This document shows positions 1 to 6,642 of a DNA stretch of 6,831 nucleotides, one piece after another. Source of the stretch: Spirochaetaceae bacterium (GTDB lineage Bacteria > Spirochaetota > Spirochaetia > Treponematales > Breznakiellaceae); the NCBI GenBank assembly GCA_031280115.1, contig JAITHF010000072.1, positions 1-6,831 on the forward strand. Direction: 5' to 3'. How positions within the stretch are numbered: position 1 is the stretch's first letter; each line of letters begins with the position of its first letter. The notes under the pieces are model-generated. The model had not been told where the DNA came from. It made no database searches and worked only from the letters and a program-made list of their open reading frames with translations. The position numbers and the translations under genes were made by a program.

Positions 1-1
1 C

Positions 2-1006
2 GCCGGCTATCCCATGAGCCTGCAAACCTGCGTGATAGGCGGGAATATCGCGGAAAACGCCGGCGGCGGCACGGCGGTAAAGTACGGGGTTACCGGAAGG
101 TATATCATCGGCCTTGAGCTTGTAACCCCCCAGGGAGACGTGGTGCAGCTTGGGGGGAAACTGGTGAAAGACGTTTCCGGTTACGACTTAAAATCCCTTG
201 TCATCGGTTCCGAAGGGACTCTGGGGATTGTTACCAAAGCGATTGTGAAGTTAATCGGCTATCCGGCAACCAAGTCTGACCTGCTGGTCCTGTTCAAGAC
301 CCCCAAAGAGGCTATTGACGTGGTGCCGGTAATCCTCTCCCAGGGCTTAACCCCTACCAGCATCGAGTTTATGGACCAGCTTTCTTGCAGTACGAGCTGC
401 AAATATCTCAACGAGAGCCTGCCCTATGAGAACGCCGGGGCCATGCTCCTTATCGAGCTTGACGGGACCAACGCGGCCCAGATAGAAATGGACCTTATCG
501 AAACGGGGAAACTCTGCCAGAAACACGGGGCCGTCGAGGTCTATGTGGCGGAAGACAAGAACAACATCGAGCGGATCTGGAGCGTCCGGCGGAACATCGC
601 CGAAGCGTGGAAGGTCTTTAGCCCCATCCAGAGCCTTGAAGACATTGTGGTTCCTATTTCCCGCATACCTGAGATGATACCGGAGCTTGAGCGGCTGGGA
701 AAGAAGTACAACGTCCAGATCCCCTGTTACGGCCACGCAGGAGACGGGAACCTCCACGCCACGCTGGTCAAAGAGCCGTCTATGTCTATGCCGGACTGGA
801 AGAAGAACGAAGTTGCCTGCCTTGAGGAACTGTATAAAGTTACCAGCAGTTTAGGGGGCAAAATAAGCGGGGAGCACGGTATCGGCATCAAGCGCCGGAA
901 CTATCTCAAACAGGTTATCGACCCGGTGGAACTTAAACTCATGCAGGCCATTAAAAAGGCCTGGGACCCGCATAACATTATGAACCCGGGCAAGATTTTT
1001 GCCTGA
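2..1006 (+). CDS. FAD-linked 2-hydroxyacid dehydrogenase (GlcD / D-lactate dehydrogenase family), 5'-truncated
   Basis: Partial gene: the frame is open to the left edge, so the Met at base 14 is internal (it sits in a conserved YPMSLQT stretch). Family members are about 460 residues, so roughly 130 N-terminal residues are missing, including the start of the FAD-binding domain. Residues below count from that Met. The rest of the FAD domain is clear: GGNIAENAGG (9-18), KYGVTGRY (23-30) and SEGTLGIV (66-73). The oxidase C-terminal domain carries YGHAGDGNLH (239-248) and SGEHGIG (285-291), and ends DPHNIMNPGKIF. By analogy with human D-2-hydroxyglutarate dehydrogenase, H241, H248 and E287 are probable metal ligands and H288 the catalytic base. 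The family oxidises D-lactate, glycolate or D-2-hydroxyglutarate to the 2-oxoacid; the exact substrate cannot be read from sequence. The larA-type gene downstream favours lactate. No truncation or frameshift is seen inside the window. Confidence 0.95.
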   Translation, partial: AGYPMSLQTCVIGGNIAENAGGGTAVKYGVTGRYIIGLELVTPQGDVVQLGGKLVKDVSGYDLKSLVIGSEGTLGIVTKAIVKLIGYPATKSDLLVLFKTPKEAIDVVPVILSQGLTPTSIEFMDQLSCSTSCKYLNESLPYENAGAMLLIELDGTNAAQIEMDLIETGKLCQKHGAVEVYVAEDKNNIERIWSVRRNIAEAWKVFSPIQSLEDIVVPISRIPEMIPELERLGKKYNVQIPCYGHAGDGNLHATLVKEPSMSMPDWKKNEVACLEELYKVTSSLGGKISGEHGIGIKRRNYLKQVIDPVELKLMQAIKKAWDPHNIMNPGKIFA

Positions 1007-1017
1007 TCCCGCACGGC

Positions 1018-1050
1018 GCCCGCGCCGGAAGGCGCGGGCCCCTTTCTCTA
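1018..1050 (+). terminator. Probable intrinsic terminator after the FAD dehydrogenase gene
   Basis: A perfect 9-bp GC stem (GCCCGCGCC at 1018-1026, GGCGCGGGC at 1031-1039) closes a GGAA tetraloop. It is followed by CCCTTTCTCT, a weak and interrupted T-tract. The hairpin begins 12 nt after the stop codon. It may end or attenuate transcription before larA, so the two genes may share only partial read-through. The poor T-tract lowers confidence. Confidence 0.7.
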
Positions 1051-1060
1051 TTAAATAAAA

Positions 1061-1093
1061 AAGAACGGAAAAAGAACCGGCGAACGGTTCTTT
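1061..1093 (+). promoter_or_regulatory. Perfect dyad with an extra phased half-site upstream of larA (operator or attenuator candidate)
   Basis: Bases 1071-1079 (AAAGAACCG) and 1085-1093 (CGGTTCTTT) form a perfect 9-bp inverted repeat around the 5-nt spacer GCGAA. A near-copy of the left half, AAGAACGG at 1061-1068, lies 11 bp before AAGAACCG at 1072-1079, about one helical turn. This fits a dimeric repressor or activator site with an accessory half-site. It could instead be an RNA hairpin in the larA leader: the stem is followed by ACAAAAAA rather than a T-run, so it is not a typical plus-strand terminator. It lies 43 nt before the larA start codon. I found no confident -35/-10 pair nearby and do not recognise the motif as belonging to a known regulator. 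Confidence 0.45.
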
Positions 1094-1124
1094 ACAAAAA
1101 ATCTTAAAAATTGATGAACAATTT

Positions 1125-1131
1125 GAGGAGG
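1125..1131 (+). promoter_or_regulatory. Ribosome binding site of larA
   Basis: GAGGAGG ends 5 nt before the ATG at 1137. It is a strong Shine-Dalgarno match and fixes the start of the racemase gene. Confidence 0.9.
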
Positions 1132-1136
1132 TCGTC

Positions 1137-2423
1137 ATGCCGGTAATTAACTTCCCTTACGGCAAAGAAATGATAGCATACGCTATTCCTGACAATCGTT
1201 TCAAGGGCCAGCTTGTTTCCCAGATGCACCATTACAAAGCCCCGGCGCCGCAGGATGAACTGGTCGCGCAAGCCCTTGAAAACCCTGTGGGCACCCCGAA
1301 ACTTTCGGTCATGGCAGAAGGCAGGAAAAAGGCGCTCATCATCGCCAGCGATCATACCCGTCCGGTGCCGAGCAAATTTATTATCCCCCCTATGCTTGCG
1401 GAAATCAGAAAGGGGAACCCCCGGGCGGAGATTACTATTCTTGTGGCCACCGGCGTTCACCGGGAAACCACGAAACAGGAACTCATCGACAAGTTCGGCG
1501 AAACTATTGTCAAAAACGAACATATCCTTATCCATGACAGCGTAGCGTCTCCCACGGTTAATCTGGGGAAACTCCCCTCAGGCGGGGATATTATCATCAA
1601 TAAGCTCGCCCTTGAGACAGATTTATTGGTCTCCGAAGGGTTTATCGAACCCCACTTCTTCGCGGGCTTTTCCGGCGGAAGAAAGAGCGTGCTTCCCGGC
1701 ATCGTGAACCGCGAAACCGTGCTGTACAACCACAACGCTGAGTTTATCGCCAGCCCCTGCGCCCGGACCGGTATCGTGGAGAACAACCCCATTCATATCG
1801 ACACGCTCTACGCCGCCCGGGCCGCCCGTCTGGATTTTATCTGCAACGTGGTGATTAACGCTCAGAAAGAGGTCATCTACGCGGTGGCCGGGGACGTTGA
1901 CCTTGCCCACCGGGCCGGGCGGGAGTTTCTTGCGGCGAAATGCCAGGTTGACGCGGTGCCGGCGGATATTGTGATTTCCACCAACGGCGGCTACCCGCTG
2001 GATCAGAACATCTACCAATCAGTAAAGGGTATGACCGCCGCTGAAGCCACGGTCAACAAAGGCGGCGTCATCATCATGCTTTCCTGTTCTAACGACGGCC
2101 ACGGGGGGGAGTCTTTTTTCAACACGTTTAAGCAGGAGAAAGATCTGGCACGCATGACCGAGACCTTTCTTAAAACCCCGAAAAACAAAACCATCGTGGA
2201 TCAGTGGGAGTCCCAAATCCTCGCGCGGGTTCTCCAGCGGGCAAAGGTCATCTATATATCGAGCCTTCCTGACCAGATGATACAAGAATTCCAGATGATC
2301 CCCGCCCATTCGCTTGATGAAGCGGTGAAAAAGGCCGGGGAGATTGTGGGCAACCCCCAGGCCGGCATTACCGCTATTCCTGACGGCATCGCGGTTATCG
2401 TCAAAAGCGCCGGCGGCTTTTAA
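1137..2423 (+). CDS. larA: LarA-family nickel-dependent 2-hydroxyacid racemase (lactate racemase-like)
   Basis: Complete protein of 428 residues; Lactobacillus plantarum LarA has 424. The family interconverts D- and L-2-hydroxyacids by hydride transfer to a nickel pincer nucleotide bound covalently to a lysine. All catalytic positions known from L. plantarum LarA can be placed: D72 and R75 in SDHTRP, H108 in VATGVH, H173 in EPHFF, K183 in GGRKSVLPG (the cofactor-linking lysine), H199 in YNH, Y293, Q294 and K297 in NIYQSVKG, and W357. Most are offset by a single residue from the reference. No signal peptide is seen, so it is probably cytoplasmic. The FAD-linked hydroxyacid dehydrogenase upstream supports lactate or a similar substrate. 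Homologues also act on malate, phenyllactate, 2-hydroxyglutarate and other acids, so the substrate is inferred. The cofactor genes larB, larC and larE are not in the window. The last codons (AGGF, stop) lie in the first unit of the downstream repeat. Confidence 0.93.
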   Translation: MPVINFPYGKEMIAYAIPDNRFKGQLVSQMHHYKAPAPQDELVAQALENPVGTPKLSVMAEGRKKALIIASDHTRPVPSKFIIPPMLAEIRKGNPRAEITILVATGVHRETTKQELIDKFGETIVKNEHILIHDSVASPTVNLGKLPSGGDIIINKLALETDLLVSEGFIEPHFFAGFSGGRKSVLPGIVNRETVLYNHNAEFIASPCARTGIVENNPIHIDTLYAARAARLDFICNVVINAQKEVIYAVAGDVDLAHRAGREFLAAKCQVDAVPADIVISTNGGYPLDQNIYQSVKGMTAAEATVNKGGVIIMLSCSNDGHGGESFFNTFKQEKDLARMTETFLKTPKNKTIVDQWESQILARVLQRAKVIYISSLPDQMIQEFQMIPAHSLDEAVKKAGEIVGNPQAGITAIPDGIAVIVKSAGGF

Positions 2424-2597
2424 CCTCCCCGCAGAGGGCCGGGCCTTCGCGGACGCCGCTTGGGTGTAAGAAAAGAAAAACCTCCGGCGGCTCTGTTAAA
2501 ACCCCCCGCAGAGGGCCGGGCCTTCGCGGACGCCGCTTGGGTGTAAGAAAAGAAAAAACCGCGGCGGCTCTGTTAAAACCCCCGCAGAGGGCCGGGC
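2411..2597. repeat. Tandem direct repeat of about 77 bp at the convergent gene junction (two units plus a partial third)
   Basis: The unit runs from CGGCGGCT through a C-run, GCAGAGGGCCGGGC, CTTCGCGGACGCCGC, TTGGGTGTAAG and a purine-rich AAGAAAAGAAAAA tract. GCAGAGGGCC begins at 2431, 2508 and 2584, giving periods of 77 and 76; the 1-bp difference is the length of the C-run (6 against 5). The two full units differ by three substitutions near 2481-2484 and 2558-2561. Unit 1 (2411-2484) starts inside the last codons of larA, with small gaps in its first 20 bases. Unit 2 is 2485-2561. The partial unit 3 (2562-2597) contains the stop codon and last codons of the opposite-strand gene, then diverges. 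There is no internal gene, and only two full units without unique spacers, so it is not a CRISPR array. Confidence 0.95.
2543..2585 (-). terminator. Possible intrinsic terminator of the beta-propeller/HEAT gene, inside the repeat
   Basis: On the minus strand a GC stem (complement of 2579-2585 with 2561-2567, six pairs and one C-C mismatch on the plus strand) is followed by GG and then TTTTTTCTTTTCTT (complement of 2545-2558). The stem overlaps the stop codon at 2573-2575. Unit 2 to the left carries a similar T-rich tract, so the repeat may act as duplicated terminators. An alternative CTCTG/CAGAG pairing (2568-2572 with 2585-2589) competes with it. Confidence 0.4.
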
Positions 2598-4318
2598 GGA
2601 AGGGGCGGCGCAGGCCCTGAGAGGGAAGAGATTTCTTGCAGCGCCTGAGCGCGCACCCGCGCCGGCTTGTCTTGACCTGCCAGCGCGATAAGCACCGCGG
2701 CGCCGGCGCCGCTTACCGGGGGGCCTGAAAACCGGCAGAGCGCGCCTGCCGAGGCGGCGACGGCTAGTAAAAGCTGCTCGTTCTTCATCCGGTTAGACGG
2801 TATAACGGCCCGGGAAAAAGCGCCCAAGGCAAGCCCGTCAGGGTCAACCCCGATGCGGCCTATGGCCCGGGCAGCCGCGGCCTGCACCAGCGGCTCAGGG
2901 TCATGGGAAAAAAGATCCGCCAGAAACGGGATAAGCTCCTTTGACCCAAGGCGGGACAAAAGCCCCGCCGCCTCTATCCGCTGTTCCGCCTGTACCGGCG
3001 GCTTTGTGAGGGACAGGCGCGTGTTGTTCCGCACGCTGGAAGCCGCTTCCATAAGATACGCGGTAAACTCCTTCTCCCGCTCCCCTACATCTCCATCCTG
3101 CAAGGCTTTATCAATAGCGCTGAACCGGTTCCGCAGTTCAGCCCTGCTGAACCGGTTGGCATAATCCCGCCTCGGGGGAAAGGGGAAGCCCAAGCCGTAG
3201 GAACCCTCCGGCGCCGGGCCGTAGAGGGACGTGCGGGACAGGAGAATCCGGTCTTCAAGGCGGTAGGCATAGAGATTCCAGTCGCTCCCGCCGGAATACA
3301 GCACCCCTTCATCACTGAAAATCGGCAGGGAAGCGGCGCCCACCACGCGGAGAAACCACAGGCGCTCCCCGTCTTCGTTAAAACCGGCGGCGCCGGCTTT
3401 TGAAAGCATATAGATACCCCGCTCGTCATAGAGCATGGCCGCTTCTTTTCCCCGCCCGCCGGTTTCAACCGGCGTTACGCCGCTCTTTTCGGCCCACAGG
3501 ATCTCGGCGCTTGCGGCGCGGATGAGGATTACCTGCCCGTCCCCCAGAGTTACCGCCGCGTTGCCGTTTCTGCTTGCCCCGCCTACCGGCGGGGAAGCCA
3601 GTTTGGGCAGAGGCGGGTACGCGGCGCCGCTGCCGATGATTTCGGCGGCGCCGTTTTTATAGAATACCAGAACCGGAATTTCCGCGCCCCCTTCCGGGCC
3701 ATCAGAACCAGCGGCGCTGAGGAGCAGCGCCGGAACCTCTGCAAGGCGGGTTGTCCCGGTCCTGCCGAACGGGTCGATACGCAGAACCTCGGCGTTTTCC
3801 AGCGCCATAATGACGCCGCCCCGCTTGTCTTCACGGGGGTTTACCGCAATGGGGCTGGCAAACGCTTTATGCCACAAAAGGGCGCCCCCGATAGTATAGC
3901 AGGAGAGGGCGCTGCGGGTAGGCGCAAAAAGCCGCCCGTCCCACCCGATAAGCACCGGCCCTGAGAGGGGGGAGGCAAGGGCCCTGCGCCACAGTTCCCG
4001 GCCTATCCGGTTCACCGCGATAAGCTGTCCGTTGGTCCTGCATATATAGATGGTCCCTTCTCTGGAGCGGGTAACAAAGGGGCTGAGTTTCCCGCCGGCG
4101 TTATACGTCCAGAGGGCGTTGCCCTGGCGGGAATAGACGCTGAGGTTCCCCCCTTCGCATACCACCGCTACAGAGCCGGCCTGCACCGACGGGAGGCCGA
4201 TAACCTGTCCGTCCAGAGGCTGTTTCCAAAGCGCTATGCCCGCGGTCTGGGCGCCTAACCCCCGCAGGGGAAGCGCCCACAACAAAAGCGCGGGGAGCAG
4301 GTTTTTCATTTTTCTCAT
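2573..4318 (-). CDS. Exported PQQ-like beta-propeller protein with C-terminal HEAT repeats
   Basis: Complete protein of 581 residues. The N-terminus (MRKMKN, then a leucine-rich core to about residue 18) reads as a signal peptide with probable cleavage after LGA at residue 23; no lipobox cysteine is present, so it is probably soluble in the periplasm or secreted. Residues about 27-365 form a propeller with repeated G-x-x-L-W blade motifs: GIALW (27-31), GNALW (66-70), GRELW (106-110), GGALLW (144-149), AEILW (271-275) and GERLW (317-321), then DWNLYAYRLED. Such repeats resemble BamB and PQQ dehydrogenases structurally; nothing shows that a quinone is bound. Residues about 445-565 hold helical HEAT-type repeats (AAGLLSRLGSKELIPFLADL, then AAARAIGRIG). 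The C-terminus is proline-rich and its last codons lie in the 77-bp repeat. The architecture suggests a scaffold or binding role outside the cytoplasm; the ligand is unknown. It follows the methyltransferase gene by 17 nt, probably in one operon. Confidence 0.85.
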   Translation of the reverse strand: MRKMKNLLPALLLWALPLRGLGAQTAGIALWKQPLDGQVIGLPSVQAGSVAVVCEGGNLSVYSRQGNALWTYNAGGKLSPFVTRSREGTIYICRTNGQLIAVNRIGRELWRRALASPLSGPVLIGWDGRLFAPTRSALSCYTIGGALLWHKAFASPIAVNPREDKRGGVIMALENAEVLRIDPFGRTGTTRLAEVPALLLSAAGSDGPEGGAEIPVLVFYKNGAAEIIGSGAAYPPLPKLASPPVGGASRNGNAAVTLGDGQVILIRAASAEILWAEKSGVTPVETGGRGKEAAMLYDERGIYMLSKAGAAGFNEDGERLWFLRVVGAASLPIFSDEGVLYSGGSDWNLYAYRLEDRILLSRTSLYGPAPEGSYGLGFPFPPRRDYANRFSRAELRNRFSAIDKALQDGDVGEREKEFTAYLMEAASSVRNNTRLSLTKPPVQAEQRIEAAGLLSRLGSKELIPFLADLFSHDPEPLVQAAAARAIGRIGVDPDGLALGAFSRAVIPSNRMKNEQLLLAVAASAGALCRFSGPPVSGAGAAVLIALAGQDKPARVRAQALQEISSLSGPAPPLPPGPLRGF

Positions 4319-4320
4319 GT

Positions 4321-4331
4321 TCTCCCTCCTT
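4321..4331 (-). promoter_or_regulatory. Ribosome binding site of the beta-propeller/HEAT gene
   Basis: The minus strand reads AAGGAGGGAGA just before the start codon at 4318. It fills most of the 17-nt gap after the methyltransferase stop codon, fixes the start, and supports independent strong translation within a shared transcript. Confidence 0.88.
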
Positions 4332-4335
4332 GCAT

Positions 4336-5487
4336 CTATCTTTGAAAGACCGCAAGGCTTTCGATATGCCCGGTCTGGGGGTAAAAATCATAAAAATCAA
4401 GCGCCGCCAGGGTGTAGCCGCCGCGCAGGATCTCCCGGGCGTCCCGGGCCAGCGCGGCTGGGTCGCAGGAGAGGTAGGCCATAAGGGGCGGGCCGTCCTG
4501 TGAAAGGCGGCGCCGGGTATACGGCGAAAGCCCCCGGCGGGGCGGGTCAAGGACCATGAAATCATAGGAGAGGCGGGGCGTATTGCGGAGCCACGCCTCC
4601 GCCGGAAGGGCGATGCGCCGTACCGGGCGCCCCGGCACGTTTTCATTGGCAAGCCCCAGGGCGGCCTTGTCCTGTTCCACCAGATCCGCCTGGGAAAAGA
4701 GATCCCTCAAAAACGCGGCAAAGGTTCCTACCCCGCAGTACACATCCGCGAATGACCCGGAACCGCCTGCGGTTTCTCCCAGCTCCCGCAGGCGCAGGAT
4801 AACCTTTTCGAGCATGACCGCGTTGCTTTGAAAGAACACCCCCGCATCTATAAGGAGTTCCCGATCAAGGAGCCGCACCTTCCCGCGGGATACGCCGCCT
4901 TCGCATAAAAAGGCCCCGCCCCGGGCATACACAGTAAAGCGCTCTTTTTCAGGCGGCGGCGCAAGGGTCTTTTCTTGCAGCGCCCGCCGTATCGCCGGAT
5001 CCGCTACGGGGCAGTCTTCAAGCGGCACCGCCTCCCCCGGGGCCCGGGCCTTTAAGCCGGCTGCAGGCGTTCCGGCGGGCCCGCCGGGTATCCGGTGAAA
5101 CTGGAGCCGGTTCCGGTACTCAAAGGCCGGGGAAAGATGCACGCCAAGTTCGGGCAGGTCCGTAAGCCCCCCGATACGGGCCAGCGTTTCTTGCAGGGCC
5201 GCGCTTTTCTCCGCGGCCTGGGCTTCATACGAGAGATGCTGCAAGGAACAGCCGCCGCAGCGCCCGTAGGCCGGACACGCAGGCGCCGCCCGTACAGGGG
5301 CGGCTGCGGTTATCTCCACCAGTTCCGCCCGGGCCCAGCCCGCGCGGTTTTCCTGAATACGCCCGACCACCGTATCTCCCGGGGCCGTCTTGTCCATAAA
5401 AACAGTCTTTCCCTGATAATGGAGGATGCCTGCCCCGCCTTTGGCGAGCCGTTCAACTGACGCGGTAAAAATTTCGCCGGTTCTCAT
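4336..5487 (-). CDS. rlmD: Iron-sulfur 23S rRNA (uracil-5-)-methyltransferase, RlmD/RumA family
   Basis: The protein is 383 residues from the ATG at 5487. An in-frame ATG at 5568 would add 27 residues (with LLLFLQSCYF), but the TRAM RNA-binding domain starts exactly at MRTGEIF and the extra codons cross the divergent promoter region, so the shorter start is preferred. Neither start has a clear Shine-Dalgarno. Residues about 1-60 are TRAM. Cysteines 71, 77 and 80 (CPAYGRCGGC) with C159 (EDCPVAD) match the four [4Fe-4S] ligands of E. coli RumA. The SAM-binding Rossmann domain has FFQSN (about 218-222), DVYCGVGTFA (248-257) and DPPRRG (314-319). C341 in YLSCDPAALARD is the expected nucleophile on uracil C6 and E376 in HIES the expected base. 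E. coli RlmD has 433 residues, so this form is compact. The family makes m5U in 23S rRNA at position 1939 or 747 (some paralogues modify tRNA); RlmD is the best guess but the position is not provable here. Confidence 0.9.
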   Translation of the reverse strand: MRTGEIFTASVERLAKGGAGILHYQGKTVFMDKTAPGDTVVGRIQENRAGWARAELVEITAAAPVRAAPACPAYGRCGGCSLQHLSYEAQAAEKSAALQETLARIGGLTDLPELGVHLSPAFEYRNRLQFHRIPGGPAGTPAAGLKARAPGEAVPLEDCPVADPAIRRALQEKTLAPPPEKERFTVYARGGAFLCEGGVSRGKVRLLDRELLIDAGVFFQSNAVMLEKVILRLRELGETAGGSGSFADVYCGVGTFAAFLRDLFSQADLVEQDKAALGLANENVPGRPVRRIALPAEAWLRNTPRLSYDFMVLDPPRRGLSPYTRRRLSQDGPPLMAYLSCDPAALARDAREILRGGYTLAALDFYDFYPQTGHIESLAVFQR

Positions 5488-5541
5488 GGGTTTAAAATAA
5501 CATGATTGCAAGAACAATAATAGAGAGGGTACAATAGGTCT
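5488..5541. promoter_or_regulatory. Divergent promoter region; plus-strand promoter TTGCAA-18-TACAAT
   Basis: This 54-bp AT-rich spacer must drive both the methyltransferase operon (-) and the hydrolase gene (+). On the plus strand, TTGCAA (5506-5511, 4/6 to consensus) lies 18 bp before TACAAT (5530-5535, 5/6). The predicted transcription start falls at about 5541-5543, practically on the hydrolase ATG at 5542. On the minus strand, TATTAT (complement of 5517-5522) is a plausible -10, giving a leader of about 22 nt, but no good -35 is at the right distance. The elements for the two directions overlap, so firing may be mutually exclusive. Confidence 0.5.
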
Positions 5542-6642
5542 ATGGGCGGAATAAATAAGCGGAAACATACCGGTACGGAAAAAAAGCCCGGCGGCTTTAA
5601 GGCGGTATCAGAAACAGCCGGCGAATGGCTTTCTTCCGGCGACGGGATCAAACGGTTTGTCAGGCACTGGGCCCCTGAGGTGTTTTTGCAAAACGCGCCG
5701 GATAAAAAACCCCGGGGGGCCCTGCATATTGTACACGGCATGGCGGAACATTCCCTCCGTTATGAACGGCTTGCCCGGCGCCTGTGCGGCGCGGGCATTG
5801 AGGTCTGGGCCGCTGACCAGCGGGGCCACGGCAAAACCGCTGACCCTTTGATAAACGACCGGGGCCTGGGCGGGCTCTTAGGGCACTGCGCGGACAAGAA
5901 CGGGAATGAAAAACTTATTGCGGATATACACAGCGTCAACGTGATGATACGCGAAATCTATCCTGATACGCCCCTGTTTCTTCTCGGCCATTCATGGGGT
6001 TCTTTTCTTGTGCAGCGCTATATCGAGACCTATGATTACCCCCTCTCAGGCTGTATCTTGTCAGGAACCCGTGGGCCTGACGGCTTCAAGATACGCGCAG
6101 GGGTTCCGCTCATGAAGTTCCTTGCGTTTATCAAAGGGGCCCGGCGGAAATCTTATATGGCCCGGGCTCTTGGGGACGGCTCTTTTAACAAGCCTTTCAG
6201 ACCGAACCGGACGCCGTTTGACTGGCTTTCCCGGGATGAGCGGGAGGTGGAATCCTACATGGCCGACCCGTTGAGCGGGCAGTTTTGCTCCGCCGGCTTC
6301 TATCGGGATATGAGTATGCTCCTCAGGGAGATACATAAAACCGAGGCTATGGGGATGATTACATGCGGGCTTCCTATCTATGTGTTCGGCGGCAGCGCCG
6401 ATCCTGTGGGGGCTATGGGGGAAAGCGCCACCGCGCTGGTGAACACCTACCGCTCTCTGGGGATAAAGGATCTTGAATTCGCGCTGTACCCCGGGGCGAG
6501 GCACGAAACGTTGAACGAGACCAATCGGGAAGAGGTTATGGACAACCTTCTTGCCTGGATCCTGCGGCATTGCGCCGCTGATCATCAAATCACGCCTGAG
6601 GCGGCGGCAGAACAGGAATCGGAGAAAGAACACGAAAGATAG
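5542..6642 (+). CDS. Alpha/beta hydrolase, monoacylglycerol lipase / lysophospholipase type (Hydrolase_4, serine aminopeptidase S33 fold)
   Basis: Complete protein of 366 residues; relatives are often nearer 280-320, the excess being a basic N-terminal tail of about 25 residues and a charged C-terminus (EQESEKEHER). The oxyanion loop HGMAEHSLRY (65-74) is typical of the monoacylglycerol lipase group. The nucleophile elbow is GHSWGS with S151; the acid is D287 in GGSADPVG and the base H321 in GARHET, so the triad is complete. ADQRGHG (91-97) is a further family hallmark, and residues about 180-270 form the cap. No signal peptide or membrane segment is seen, so it is probably cytoplasmic. Likely substrates are monoglycerides, lysolipids or other small esters; the true one is unknown. 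ATG 5542 is the only usable start: a TAG lies in frame at 5521 and no later start precedes the conserved core. The nearest Shine-Dalgarno-like string, GAGAGGG (5523-5529), is 12 nt away, which is long. Confidence 0.9.
   Translation: MGGINKRKHTGTEKKPGGFKAVSETAGEWLSSGDGIKRFVRHWAPEVFLQNAPDKKPRGALHIVHGMAEHSLRYERLARRLCGAGIEVWAADQRGHGKTADPLINDRGLGGLLGHCADKNGNEKLIADIHSVNVMIREIYPDTPLFLLGHSWGSFLVQRYIETYDYPLSGCILSGTRGPDGFKIRAGVPLMKFLAFIKGARRKSYMARALGDGSFNKPFRPNRTPFDWLSRDEREVESYMADPLSGQFCSAGFYRDMSMLLREIHKTEAMGMITCGLPIYVFGGSADPVGAMGESATALVNTYRSLGIKDLEFALYPGARHETLNETNREEVMDNLLAWILRHCAADHQITPEAAAEQESEKEHER

Noticed and set aside
14..16. ATG at 14 as the true start of the first gene
   Set aside because: The frame is open to the left edge, and the Met lies within a conserved motif in the middle of the FAD-binding domain; the gene is cut by the window.
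1018..1136. A known riboswitch in the larA leader
   Set aside because: Two hairpins are present but I could not match any conserved riboswitch core; the region is better described as a terminator plus a dyad.
1104..2309. Several minus-strand open frames opposite larA
   Set aside because: They lie opposite a gene with every active-site residue intact and show no recognisable domains; explained by codon bias on the plus strand.
2411..2597. CRISPR array or insertion-sequence ends
   Set aside because: Units are contiguous, without unique spacers, and there is no transposase or target-site duplication; it is a simple tandem duplication.
2573..4318. A quinone-dependent (PQQ) dehydrogenase
   Set aside because: Only the propeller repeats are shared; no PQQ-dehydrogenase active-site signature (metal-binding or adjacent-cysteine motif) was seen, and the HEAT domain points to a scaffold.
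4101..4652. 183-codon minus-strand frame spanning the methyltransferase/propeller junction
   Set aside because: It overlaps both real genes out of frame, and both have family motifs and, at the junction, a strong ribosome site.
5488..5568. 27-residue N-terminal extension of the methyltransferase from the ATG at 5568
   Set aside because: It would overlap the hydrolase start and the promoter elements, and homology to the TRAM domain begins at the Met encoded at 5487.
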